DNA of 64,000 bases from Chloroflexi bacterium HGW-Chloroflexi-10 (lineage in GTDB: Bacteria > Chloroflexota > Anaerolineae > Anaerolineales > Anaerolineaceae), in contig PHBZ01000013.1 of the NCBI GenBank assembly GCA_002840755.1, positions 1 through 64,000 on the forward strand. Reading direction: 5' to 3'. The notes below the pieces were generated by a model. It was not told where the DNA came from. It did not search any database and saw only the letters and a program-made list of their open reading frames with translations. Both the position numbers and the translations under genes were made by a program. Of the stretch, positions 54,729-63,314 are shown one piece after another. Within the stretch, counting starts at the first letter, position 1, and each line of letters begins with the position of its first letter.

Positions 54729-55001
54729 TTAGCTTTCAGGCAATTGAACAATCGAGATCAAGGTTAAACCAAGGCGGTTTATTTTTTCCAATACCCCAAA
54801 TAAAGCTGACTGATCAACAAGCTGTCCTACCAGGCTCGTAGAACCATCTTCATGAGTCAATACAGCCAAATCATCAAACCACCCCGAACGATGATCATCC
54901 AGTCTCTCCAATACACGGATTTCTGTTTTTGTTCCAGAAAAACCTGGACAATGATTGGTTGAAATATTGCCTTGCTCAGCCTCAATTTTGACGGAATCCA
55001 T
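54729..55001 (-). CDS. Small hypothetical protein
   Basis: This 90-aa protein (MDSVKIEAEQG...) has no known domain I can name. Its C-terminal half (TSLVGQLVDQSALFGVLEKINRLGLTLISIVQL) resembles a short tail seen in several small uncharacterised proteins. AGGAGG lies about 10 nt before the ATG. It is the first gene of the operon with the cytochrome and the reductase, and the 18-bp motif lies 54 bp upstream, so it belongs to the same regulon. A regulatory or sensor role is possible but unsupported. Confidence 0.65.
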   Translation of the reverse strand: MDSVKIEAEQGNISTNHCPGFSGTKTEIRVLERLDDHRSGWFDDLAVLTHEDGSTSLVGQLVDQSALFGVLEKINRLGLTLISIVQLPES

Positions 55002-55054
55002 ATCCGTTTGAACCTCCTGCTATGATGAAATCATTTTGATCTTATCTACCGGAT

Positions 55055-55072
55055 GGATGAGTTGTCATCACC
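55055..55072 (-). promoter_or_regulatory. 18-bp operator-like motif upstream of the reductase operon (copy 2)
   Basis: On the minus strand GGTGATGACAACTCATCC, 17 of 18 identical to the copy at 51768-51785 and in the same orientation relative to its target gene. It lies 54 bp before ATG 55001 with a TAAGAT -10-like box downstream. It is the best candidate target for the adjacent MalT/LuxR-type regulator. Confidence 0.75.
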
Positions 55073-55164
55073 CGGAAGTATGATCAAAGGCAGTTCATTA
55101 TTGGAATTGACCAGGCAGCATAAATAATCCGCTGGCTTACTTGTCGAAATCCGTCATTACCCTT

Positions 55165-57915
55165 TTATGACGCTAAAATTCCGATTAATTTTGCTCGATT
55201 CGCTGCAAGAACACGGTTATGAACCCCTAATTTCCCGTAGATATTGGCACAATGTGTTTTAACTGTGTTTATGGAAACCCCCAACTCTTCGGCGATATCT
55301 CGATTAGAAAAACCCAAAGATATAAAACGCAAAACTTTTAATTCATGTTCACTGAGTGCATCAAACAAACGGATTTCAGTATTTTTATAATCATAACTTA
55401 AATTCGTTGGCTTGAATTGATATGCGCTATCGGTTGGTTTTTGCCCAATCAGAAGTGAAAGAATCTGGTTTACATAATTCAAATCAGTACTTGCTTTATA
55501 AAGGTGGGAATATTCAACCAATAATTCCATCATTGGCTCACCAAGATCAACAAATGTGCGTAAATATCCCTCCGATTTTGCCCTGGGTAAAAGTTCCATT
55601 AACAACGAAAATGCAGAATCTGTATTACCTGTCATTTTGTAGGCAACCGAACACATTGCTGCTATTTTAATCCACCGTCCATAGCGTTTTCCCCTAACCA
55701 TAGCCTGTAGTAACTGTTCCGATATGCGAATAACATCATGCCATTTTCGTTGCGAGTAATAAAAAAGAACCAATGCAGCCCACTCTATTTCTTGAACAAC
55801 GTTTGGTTGCCGGATCTCATGCAATTTTCTTTTATCAATAATTTTTTCAATTGATGCAAAATCGCCTATTGCATTCAATAACCGAATCTTACAAGCTACT
55901 TCTTTTGATTGACTTACAAGCAATATTGATCTACCAGTGCTGCGCTGTTCATATTGCTGCATAACATCAATGGCACTTTTGAGATCTCCCATACCAAGAT
56001 AAACCATTGTAAGGCTGCAAAAACTGGAAATCCATTGCGAAATTCCCCATTGTTCCCCCAACTCACAGCCTTTGATCAATAACAGTAAAGCCTGATCCAG
56101 TTGATTCCATTCATAAAGTACTTCCCCTAAACCGGTATACGACATTGCCGCACTGAAAAACACATCATCTTCTTTATTATAGGAATGATCAATTGCTTCT
56201 TTATACAACGCTGCTGCCTGATTCAGTTCCCCTAACATCTGGCTTATTTCTCCGGACAAGCTCAATGCATCTACCTGTCCCGCATAATTTCTACCAAGAT
56301 TTAATATTTTTTCCGCTTCATGACAGGTTTCCAACGCACTTAGTAAATCGTCGCCTTTCAATGCCTGAGCTGTTGCTTGTGCATAAAGCGCAAGACCCCG
56401 TACTTTATAATTTTGAGGTTCTAAATAAGCCAATGCGATACGCGCATTTTCAAAGGATTCTTCAAAATCCCCATGTCTGGCAGAGCAAATAGCTTTGACG
56501 GAATGCAAGTTCCCCAATAATTCAGCATGTTGTTTTTCGTTTAAACGCAAGTTTGTTTCACTTAAAATAGCGTTCGTTTTTTCCACCCATACTTCAACCA
56601 CTTCTGGCTGCAAAATAAAATTCACCCAGGCACGGTATATACATAACCAGGGCCATTCTTTAAATGCTTTTTCAGGAAAACGATCTAATAAACTCCGCAG
56701 GAGGAGAAATTTCGATTTAGACATTAAGTCCGCTGCCGTTTTTTCAATTAATTCTGAAGCAGCTGCATAGTTTTCTGCCAATAGCCAATGTTTGAGCGAT
56801 TCTTCCAAAAAATCATTTTGTTCTAACCAGTTCGCCGCCCGATTATGCAATTCCGGAATACTCACACTCGAGAAAATTGATAGCCGGTATTTTAATAAAT
56901 CCGAGAACAATTGGTGGTAACGATACCAGCCGCGCTGATCATCCAAAGATACCAAAAACAAATTGGAATGATCCAATTTTTCCAGAATCGCCTGACTGCC
57001 CGTTCGGTTCAATAGCGCGTCACATAATTGCGCATTCATTCGTTCTAAAATGGCACTCTGCAGCAAAAAATCTTTTATCTCCTGAGTTTGCTGCTCCAGT
57101 ACTTCTTCTATCAAATAATCTGCAATATATCGATTATTTCCCGTAAAATTTCTGATAAACTGATTCAGTTTTGATGGGGAAAAACCCTGAATAGAAAAAG
57201 AAGCCAGTTGTAACCCAGCAATCCAACCCTCTGTTCTGGATTCGAACGCATTTATTTGCTCAGGAGAAAAATCGATCTTTGTACGCTGGTTTAAAAACTG
57301 ACCCGTTTCTTCATAAGAAAAACGCAAATCGTCAGAGCGAATATCGCAAATTTGTTTATTCAGGCGCCAACGCGAAAGAGGAAAGATTGGGTCCAACCTG
57401 CTAACAAGCACAAAATGAATCCCTTGAGCCTGGGTTGACTTCAAACTCGAATTCAGAGAATATTGAATCAGATATAGCAGGAACTCCTGTACATCCTGAT
57501 TTTTGATCACATGAAAATCATCCAATACATAAATAATTCGCTGGGGAAAAGCTGTAACTTTTTGCAAAATTTTATCTATGACAATCTCAACAGGAGGTGT
57601 TTGCTGTGAATAAAAGATATCTTCAATACTGTCATTGAATTCAGGAAAGAACCGTTGTAAACCTTTTAAGAAATAGGTAATAAAACGAAATAATTCATTA
57701 TCTTCCTGATCTAATGAAATCCAGGTAGAAGGATATGAAAGTTGTTCCAGCCATTCACAAACCAGTGTGGTTTTTCCAAAACCTGCCGGCGCAGAAATCA
57801 ATGTCAGGTTTTGCGCTAATCCATCATTTAATTTATCAATTAATCTGGATCTGGAAATAATATCCGGGCGTGTTTGTGGCTTGTATAACTTTGTGTTAAG
57901 GATAATATCAGACAC
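55165..57915 (-). CDS. LuxR family ATP-dependent transcriptional activator (MalT/LAL type)
   Basis: This protein of about 916 aa has an N-terminal AAA/NACHT-type ATPase with Walker A SAPAGFGKTTLV. A long helical, TPR-like middle (about residues 380-830) and a C-terminal LuxR winged-helix (HELKVLRFISLGFSNRDIAEELGVS... NRVLAANRA) complete the MalT architecture. Such activators oligomerise on inducer and ATP binding and recruit RNA polymerase. The start is placed at GTG 57915, with AAGGG 8 nt upstream; the TTG at 57972 has no ribosome binding site. It lies directly upstream of the reductase operon and is the probable regulator of the 18-bp motif. Confidence 0.92.
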   Translation of the reverse strand: MSDIILNTKLYKPQTRPDIISRSRLIDKLNDGLAQNLTLISAPAGFGKTTLVCEWLEQLSYPSTWISLDQEDNELFRFITYFLKGLQRFFPEFNDSIEDIFYSQQTPPVEIVIDKILQKVTAFPQRIIYVLDDFHVIKNQDVQEFLLYLIQYSLNSSLKSTQAQGIHFVLVSRLDPIFPLSRWRLNKQICDIRSDDLRFSYEETGQFLNQRTKIDFSPEQINAFESRTEGWIAGLQLASFSIQGFSPSKLNQFIRNFTGNNRYIADYLIEEVLEQQTQEIKDFLLQSAILERMNAQLCDALLNRTGSQAILEKLDHSNLFLVSLDDQRGWYRYHQLFSDLLKYRLSIFSSVSIPELHNRAANWLEQNDFLEESLKHWLLAENYAAASELIEKTAADLMSKSKFLLLRSLLDRFPEKAFKEWPWLCIYRAWVNFILQPEVVEVWVEKTNAILSETNLRLNEKQHAELLGNLHSVKAICSARHGDFEESFENARIALAYLEPQNYKVRGLALYAQATAQALKGDDLLSALETCHEAEKILNLGRNYAGQVDALSLSGEISQMLGELNQAAALYKEAIDHSYNKEDDVFFSAAMSYTGLGEVLYEWNQLDQALLLLIKGCELGEQWGISQWISSFCSLTMVYLGMGDLKSAIDVMQQYEQRSTGRSILLVSQSKEVACKIRLLNAIGDFASIEKIIDKRKLHEIRQPNVVQEIEWAALVLFYYSQRKWHDVIRISEQLLQAMVRGKRYGRWIKIAAMCSVAYKMTGNTDSAFSLLMELLPRAKSEGYLRTFVDLGEPMMELLVEYSHLYKASTDLNYVNQILSLLIGQKPTDSAYQFKPTNLSYDYKNTEIRLFDALSEHELKVLRFISLGFSNRDIAEELGVSINTVKTHCANIYGKLGVHNRVLAANRAKLIGILAS

Positions 57916-58251
57916 TAATTTTCCCTTATCAAAGGATTTTTCAATTGTAATCTGCCAATTTTTTAAAGTCAATTTTTATTTAGATCAAACGCACGGCAAT
58001 TTCCGAAGCAGGAACCAGCCATAAACAATAAGATCGTTCCTGCGTAGGTATTGTTATTCGCATCAGTCATATTGGCAATACAGCTTTACATAACCTCAAT
58101 ATGAATTGTCAGACTTAACCATGAATTTCGAGGATGGCAATCGTGACAATAGACACTTACCAAGCGGCTCGTGGTAGCCCATAATCAAAATAAACCCAAA
58201 TGTGTACAACTTTTGTCCGAGTTTTTCGGAAAACCTTTGTAAGGAGGATAT

Positions 58252-58494
58252 ATGCCCCCCAAGGGACGGATTGTAGTAAAAGAGATTTATTGTAAGGGCT
58301 GTGAATTGTGTGTGTCGGCCTGTCCACAAGGTGTACTGGCTTTAGCCCCAGACCGTATCAATTCCAAAGGCTATCACCCTGCCGAATTAATCGAACAGGG
58401 CTGTACCGGTTGCGGCGTATGCACCGTGGTCTGCCCGGAAGCAGCCATCGTCGTTTACCGTGAAGTCAAAGCACGTTCACAAAGCGGGGCGTAG
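58252..58494 (+). CDS. 2-oxoacid:ferredoxin oxidoreductase delta (2[4Fe-4S] ferredoxin) subunit
   Basis: This 80-aa protein has two 4Fe-4S motifs, [12 protein letters not shown] (Cys14, 17, 20, 24) and [12 protein letters not shown] (Cys51, 54, 57, 61). It is the first gene of a four-gene cluster (delta, alpha, beta, gamma) and transfers electrons from the oxidoreductase. AAGGAGGATAT precedes the ATG. Confidence 0.94.
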   Translation: MPPKGRIVVKEIYCKGCELCVSACPQGVLALAPDRINSKGYHPAELIEQGCTGCGVCTVVCPEAAIVVYREVKARSQSGA

Positions 58495-58505
58495 GAGAAC
58501 GCAGA

Positions 58506-59618
58506 ATGGCAAAAGAACTTTTAAAAGGAAATGTGGCAATCGCTGAAGCGGCCGTACGAGCCGGCTTAAATGCATATTTTGGTTACCCCATCACCCCCCA
58601 AACCGAACTACTGGAATGGCTTTCGGCGCGCATGCCCGAATTAGGCCGAGCCTTTGTTCAGGCCGAAAGTGAATTGGGCGCTATTAATATGGTCTACGGT
58701 GCCGCCTGTACTGGCGCCCGCGTGATGACCTCTTCATCCAGCCCCGGTTTCAGTCTGATGCTGGAAGGGATCTCCTACATCGCCGGTACCGAAATTCCGG
58801 TGGTATTGGTGGATGTGATGCGCGGCGGGCCTGGTCTGGGCAATATTGCTCCCGCCCAGGCGGATTACAACCAGATCGTCCACGGCGGCGGACATGGGGA
58901 TTATCATCCCATCGTACTGGCGCCCGCCAATATTCAGGAAGCCATTGACATCACCTACACAGCCTTCGACCTGGCCGAAAAATACCGCAACCTGGTGATT
59001 ATCATGGTGGATGGTTCCTTGGGTCAGATGATGGAACCAGCCGAACTACCCGAAATGAAACCCGTCATCATGCGCACCCCTGAATGGGCCGTCTATGGCT
59101 CTGAAGGACGCGAACGACGTTTCCTCTCCTCCATTTACCTGGACCCGCCGGCGGAAGAGATTACCAATTTCCGCCTGGAACGCCGCTGGCAGGAGATTAA
59201 AGCCAATGAAGTGCAGTACAAAGAATACTATCTTGATGATGCAGAATATGCAGTCATTGGGTTTGGTACCTCCGGCCGTATCGCGCTTTCAGCTGTGCGT
59301 GCTGCACGTGCCAAAGGTATACCTGTTGGATTACTGCGCCCGGTCTCGCTGGCTCCCTTCCCGGAAAAAGCGGTTGAAGAACTCAGCAAAAAGGTAAAAG
59401 GCATGTTGGTGGTAGAAATGAACGCCGGCCAGATGCTGGAAGATATCATTAAATATTCCCAGGGTCGCATTCCCGTGGAGTTTTATGGACGCATGGGCGG
59501 TATGGTACCCATGCCGGAAGAGATTGAAGCGGAAATTCAGCGCCTGGTTTCACAGCCGGCACCCACCAACGGACATCCGCGTGACCGTTGGTTAGCCCGC
59601 TTTGGAAAGGTAAATTAG
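58506..59618 (+). CDS. 2-oxoacid:ferredoxin oxidoreductase alpha subunit (VorB/KorA-like)
   Basis: This 370-aa subunit carries the pyrimidine side of the catalytic dimer. Text includes [43 protein letters not shown] and [20 protein letters not shown]. It most resembles 3-methyl-2-oxobutanoate:ferredoxin oxidoreductase subunit VorB, so branched-chain 2-oxoacids are the likely substrate; 2-oxoglutarate is the alternative. Products are acyl-CoA, CO2 and reduced ferredoxin. The start follows the ferredoxin gene by 11 bp. Confidence 0.93.
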   Translation: MAKELLKGNVAIAEAAVRAGLNAYFGYPITPQTELLEWLSARMPELGRAFVQAESELGAINMVYGAACTGARVMTSSSSPGFSLMLEGISYIAGTEIPVVLVDVMRGGPGLGNIAPAQADYNQIVHGGGHGDYHPIVLAPANIQEAIDITYTAFDLAEKYRNLVIIMVDGSLGQMMEPAELPEMKPVIMRTPEWAVYGSEGRERRFLSSIYLDPPAEEITNFRLERRWQEIKANEVQYKEYYLDDAEYAVIGFGTSGRIALSAVRAARAKGIPVGLLRPVSLAPFPEKAVEELSKKVKGMLVVEMNAGQMLEDIIKYSQGRIPVEFYGRMGGMVPMPEEIEAEIQRLVSQPAPTNGHPRDRWLARFGKVN

Positions 59619-59628
59619 GAGATTGGCG

Positions 59629-60408
59629 ATGGAACAAACATCACTGGAAGAACAAGTTGTTTATGACCGCCCCGAATCGCTGGCCAATGTACAAACCCAT
59701 TATTGTCCGGGTTGCACCCACGGTACAGCGCACCGCCTGGTAGCCGAGGTGATCGACGAAATGGGCATGCGTGGCAATACGATTGGCGTTGCTTCGGTCG
59801 GATGTTCGGTATTTGCCTATAATTATTTTGATTTCGATTTTGTCCAGGCCCCGCACGGACGTGCCCCGGCTATGGCCACTGGCGTAAAAAGGGTACTTCC
59901 ACACCGCATGGTAATGACCTATCAGGGCGATGGCGACCTGGCCTCGATTGGCGTAGGCGAAATTGTGGCTGCGGCCGCCCGCGGTGAAAATATCACCGTC
60001 ATTTTCCTGAATAATGCCAATTATGGCATGACCGGTGGTCAAATGGCGCCCACCACCCTCCCCGGACAACGTACCTCTACGTCCCCCAGTGGCCGCGACG
60101 TGGAAACCATGGGCTTTCCTATCCGCGCAGCCGAAATGCTGGCCACCCTGGATGGTGCCGGATACGTGGTGCGTCGCAGTCTGCACGATCCCAAAAATAT
60201 CCGCATGGCCAAAAAAGCCATTCGCATGGCTTTTGAAACCCAAAAACAGGGCTTAGGATTTTCGCTGGTGGAGCTGCTCTCTATCTGTCCCACCAACTGG
60301 GGAATGAGCCCGCTGCAGTCGCTCAAATGGCTGGAAAGCTCTATGATCCCCTTTTATCCAATCAATGACTTCAAAGTTCATCCGGCATTGGCGGATATAA
60401 AAATTTAA
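59629..60408 (+). CDS. 2-oxoacid:ferredoxin oxidoreductase beta (thiamine-diphosphate) subunit
   Basis: This 259-aa subunit binds thiamine diphosphate: [15 protein letters not shown] near the N terminus, then GDGDLASIG and [11 protein letters not shown] (cofactor motif). ATG 59629 is chosen over TTG 59623 because AGGAG lies 7 nt before it. It forms the catalytic core with the alpha subunit. Confidence 0.95.
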   Translation: MEQTSLEEQVVYDRPESLANVQTHYCPGCTHGTAHRLVAEVIDEMGMRGNTIGVASVGCSVFAYNYFDFDFVQAPHGRAPAMATGVKRVLPHRMVMTYQGDGDLASIGVGEIVAAAARGENITVIFLNNANYGMTGGQMAPTTLPGQRTSTSPSGRDVETMGFPIRAAEMLATLDGAGYVVRRSLHDPKNIRMAKKAIRMAFETQKQGLGFSLVELLSICPTNWGMSPLQSLKWLESSMIPFYPINDFKVHPALADIKI

Positions 60409-60423
60409 GCGGAGGCTTTTCAG

Positions 60424-60972
60424 ATGCAAAAAGAAATCATAATCGCTGGTTTTGGTGGTCAGGGTGTATTATTTGCCGGTCAATTGCTGGCATACGCCGC
60501 GATGGACCACGGTCTGCATGTTACCTGGATACCCTCCTACGGTCCTGAAATGCGTGGTGGTACCGCCAACTGTACCGTGGTAATCTCGGATGAAGAAATC
60601 GGTTCGCCAATGGTCAGCCGTCCCTCCGCAATCATTGCCATGAACCGTCCATCCCTCGACAAATATGAAAATACGGTCAAAGATGGTGGTCTGCTGATCC
60701 TCAATCAATCTATGATGGACCGGGAAGTGACCCGCAAAGGTCTTCAAGTTGTGCTGGTGCCTGCCAATGATATTGCCGAAGAATTGGGCGACAAACGCAT
60801 GACCAACATGGTATTGCTGGGTGCCCTGCTGGCCAACCTGGAAGTGCTGCCGCCGGAAGCTGTCGCAAAATCCCTCAAAGAACATCTGCCGCAGCGCCAT
60901 CAACGCTTGTTGCCCCTCAACCTGCAAGGCATGCAGCGCGGCGCGGCATACGTAGCCGAAACCATTCGATAA
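60424..60972 (+). CDS. 2-oxoacid:ferredoxin oxidoreductase gamma subunit
   Basis: This 182-aa subunit has the family text [37 protein letters not shown] and [19 protein letters not shown]. It completes the delta-alpha-beta-gamma cluster. The operon ends at a bidirectional terminator. Confidence 0.94.
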   Translation: MQKEIIIAGFGGQGVLFAGQLLAYAAMDHGLHVTWIPSYGPEMRGGTANCTVVISDEEIGSPMVSRPSAIIAMNRPSLDKYENTVKDGGLLILNQSMMDREVTRKGLQVVLVPANDIAEELGDKRMTNMVLLGALLANLEVLPPEAVAKSLKEHLPQRHQRLLPLNLQGMQRGAAYVAETIR

Positions 60973-60975
60973 GTA

Positions 60976-61003
60976 AAAAGCTCCCCAAGTTCGGGGAGCT
61001 TTT
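60976..61003. terminator. Bidirectional terminator after the oxidoreductase cluster
   Basis: AAAAGCTCCCC and GGGGAGCTTTT form an 11-bp stem, shared with the convergent beta-propeller lipoprotein gene. Confidence 0.93.
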
Positions 61004-61029
61004 AATATATTTTGTAAGCTTATCTCTGC

Positions 61030-62334
61030 TTACGGGATAAACCCGATAAACTGCCCATCGGTCACTTGTACCGCATCAGTCCCGTCACGGTTCATGCGCC
61101 AAATGCTAATGTCAGTGGAATTCTCTTTGAATTCATTGCGTGTCACCAAAACGGTATTTTCATCCGCCCAGCCTTCCACAACAAAAGAACCATTGCTTAC
61201 TTCCGCAATCACCTGCGGAGCGGAACTGCCATCCGTCGGCGCCACCACAATTTTGCCCAATTCGTTGTCATGCTCGGCACGCTGAATAACATAAGCTAAC
61301 CATTCTCCGGAAGGAGAAAACCTGGCCGCACCCGCCATTCCCTGATCAGGCAGCAGCGGATAAGCTACTTCAGCCCCATTGCTCAGTTGGCGCACACGAA
61401 CCTGGTTTGAATCACCGCAAGTGATTGCAATTTTCTGTAAATCATCCGAAATACTGCTCAAACATATCCCCAAATGTTCCTCCTCGGAAACCAGGGTAGT
61501 GGATGAGTTGGAAGCCGGATCGTACAGAAACATACCGTTATATCCCCAAAACAGCATGTAGCCGCCAATTCCGGTCAGACCAGTGGCATAAACTAATTTT
61601 CCATCTACCGTCCAGCGATAGGGGTAGTAAAGGCGCCATAGATCAACCTGCTCCGTGGATGGAATTTGCGCTACCAGCCGCTGGTTGCTGCCATCAATAT
61701 TGGCCAGATACAGGCTGGTTTCCGGGGAATTGTTTATCCACTGGCTGGTCCCCCAGGCAATCATGGAACCATCCGGAGAAACCAGAATTGATGCCGGATC
61801 GGTACCGACATCAATAAAATCCAGGCGCTGTGAGCCTTGCTGAGTCACTCGAAAAACGCCCGAATTTTCACCAAACTGGGCATAATACACCTGATCGTTG
61901 AATACTGAAACCTCATTCTCACCAATCCAGGGATTTGCCGAGGTCTCCGCATCAAAACCCACCTTCACCCCGTTGAAATCCAATGCTACAAAATGTTGGT
62001 TAGTATGTGCCATAAAACCGCGATAACCGGATGTACCCTGGTCAGCCTGGCCGGGTTGTTCAGCTTGATCAGGCTGTTCTGTATCTGCCGGGAGCGTCGC
62101 AGTTACCTGCGGATTGTGTGTTTCCGTATCGCCGGATAAGCCAGTGTCAGTCGGTTGAACGTCTTCCGGTTGTACCATCTGTGTTTGTAAGGCAACAATC
62201 GTTGCCTGCAAATCATCAGTATTTGCGGTTCCCTGATCTGTATTTTGCCCCAGCGGTAACTGACAGGCAAAACTAAGCAAGCCAACAATAATCAAAATCC
62301 ACAATAATCGTTTTTGAGTTAAATTCTTTTGCAT
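61030..62334 (-). CDS. Lipoprotein with TolB/WD40-like beta-propeller
   Basis: This 434-aa secreted protein has a lipoprotein signal (LLSFACQ), a Thr/Gln/Pro-rich linker (about residues 30-95) and a C-terminal propeller of TolB/PD40 repeats such as SPDGSMIAWGTS, DDLQKIAITCGD and SPSGEWLAYVIQ. Its role is unknown; such proteins are abundant in Chloroflexota. ATG 62334 is chosen because GGAGG lies 8 nt before it; the ATG at 62349 falls next to that site. Confidence 0.8.
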   Translation of the reverse strand: MQKNLTQKRLLWILIIVGLLSFACQLPLGQNTDQGTANTDDLQATIVALQTQMVQPEDVQPTDTGLSGDTETHNPQVTATLPADTEQPDQAEQPGQADQGTSGYRGFMAHTNQHFVALDFNGVKVGFDAETSANPWIGENEVSVFNDQVYYAQFGENSGVFRVTQQGSQRLDFIDVGTDPASILVSPDGSMIAWGTSQWINNSPETSLYLANIDGSNQRLVAQIPSTEQVDLWRLYYPYRWTVDGKLVYATGLTGIGGYMLFWGYNGMFLYDPASNSSTTLVSEEEHLGICLSSISDDLQKIAITCGDSNQVRVRQLSNGAEVAYPLLPDQGMAGAARFSPSGEWLAYVIQRAEHDNELGKIVVAPTDGSSAPQVIAEVSNGSFVVEGWADENTVLVTRNEFKENSTDISIWRMNRDGTDAVQVTDGQFIGFIP

Positions 62335-62758
62335 CACTCCATCCTCCATCTCTTTTAAGACGTACCAACCACCGGCTAAGTTCCTTTTTTATAAACCAGA
62401 TCTCTGCATTTGGAAGCCCAGGCAAATCTACCTCGATTCCTGATTTTTTCATCTGATTTATACCCACCTGATCCAACGGTAATGATTATGACGTGAGAAA
62501 AAATATTTGTCAACAAGAAAGAAAAACAAGTGTCCAGGCCCAATAACCCAATGTTTCCGGATTCCGGATAACGAATTCCTGATTCCATCCATAAATTCGC
62601 GTACAAAATATCTTGCATTTCAAAAAAATTTATGATAATATCGTGTAACTTTACAAACGGCTTAACCGATGCAAAAAAAATCGCTCCTCAGGAGTGGTTT
62701 CTTCGTTTAAGAAACAGAATAAACATCCATCAAAAATTAGTAATAAGAGGGAAGAAAC
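62335..62758. other. Intergenic region upstream of greA
   Basis: These 424 bp contain no gene. They hold the greA promoter (62613-62641), two small hairpins in the leader (CTCC-TCA-GGAG near 62687 and GTTTCTT/AAGAAAC near 62697-62715) and, further upstream (about 62540-62590), a degenerate GGAAT/CCGGA-rich stretch that resembles short arrays elsewhere in the window. Confidence 0.55.
62613..62641 (+). promoter_or_regulatory. Sigma-70 promoter of greA
   Basis: TTGCAT (62613-62618), a 17-bp spacer and TAATAT (62636-62641), giving a 5' UTR of about 110 nt. Confidence 0.65.
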
Positions 62759-63226
62759 ATGTCTGTATCATTCCTGACCCAAGAAGGTTATGATGAACTG
62801 CAAAACGAATTGGATTTCCTGCGCAACGATAAACGCAAAGAAGTCGCTGAGCGTTTGCATGAGGCCATGGAAGGCGGCGAACTAATCGAAAATGCTGAAT
62901 ACGAAGCAGCCAAAAACGAACAGGCATTTGTAGAAGGACGCATCATAGAACTGGAATATCTGTTGGCCACAGCCCGCATTGTTAGCAGCGAAATGTTAAC
63001 AGCCGACAACATCCAGGTAGGATCGCGGGTTGTCATTAAAGAAGTAGGCAGCAGCGAAGAAGAAAACTATACCATTGTAGGCGCCGCGGAAGCGAAGCCC
63101 CAGATTGGTAAGATCTCAAACGAATCGCCTTTGGGCAAGGCTCTGCTCAACCATAAGGCGGGCGATCGTGTTACCGTAAACGCGCCGGCGGGCTCCTTCA
63201 CAGTCGATGTGATAAAAGTGGAATAA
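62759..63226 (+). CDS. greA: Transcription elongation factor GreA
   Basis: This 155-aa protein has the GreA coiled coil with EGGELIENAEYEAAKNEQA near the tip and the C-terminal FKBP-like domain (IGKISNESPLGKALLNHKAGD, VNAPAGSFTVDVIKVE). It rescues backtracked RNA polymerase. AGAGGGAAG precedes the ATG. It is followed by a terminator and then lysS; this neighbour pair is common in bacteria. Confidence 0.97.
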   Translation: MSVSFLTQEGYDELQNELDFLRNDKRKEVAERLHEAMEGGELIENAEYEAAKNEQAFVEGRIIELEYLLATARIVSSEMLTADNIQVGSRVVIKEVGSSEEENYTIVGAAEAKPQIGKISNESPLGKALLNHKAGDRVTVNAPAGSFTVDVIKVE

Positions 63227-63242
63227 CCCAAACAGGAACCGC

Positions 63243-63279
63243 AACGCCCCGCCCGCGTAAAACTGGACGGGGCGTTTTT
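63243..63279 (+). terminator. Intrinsic terminator after greA
   Basis: AACGCCCCG and CGGGGCGTT form a 9-bp stem with a 17-19-nt loop and a T5 tail. Confidence 0.9.
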
Positions 63280-63314
63280 CTTGAAATACAATATAGATCG
63301 AAAGGTACTATTTT

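Noticed and set aside
59641..60243. 200-aa open frame antisense to the oxidoreductase beta subunit gene
   Set aside because: The plus-strand frame encodes a clear thiamine-diphosphate enzyme; the antisense frame is a codon-usage shadow rich in His and Gly.
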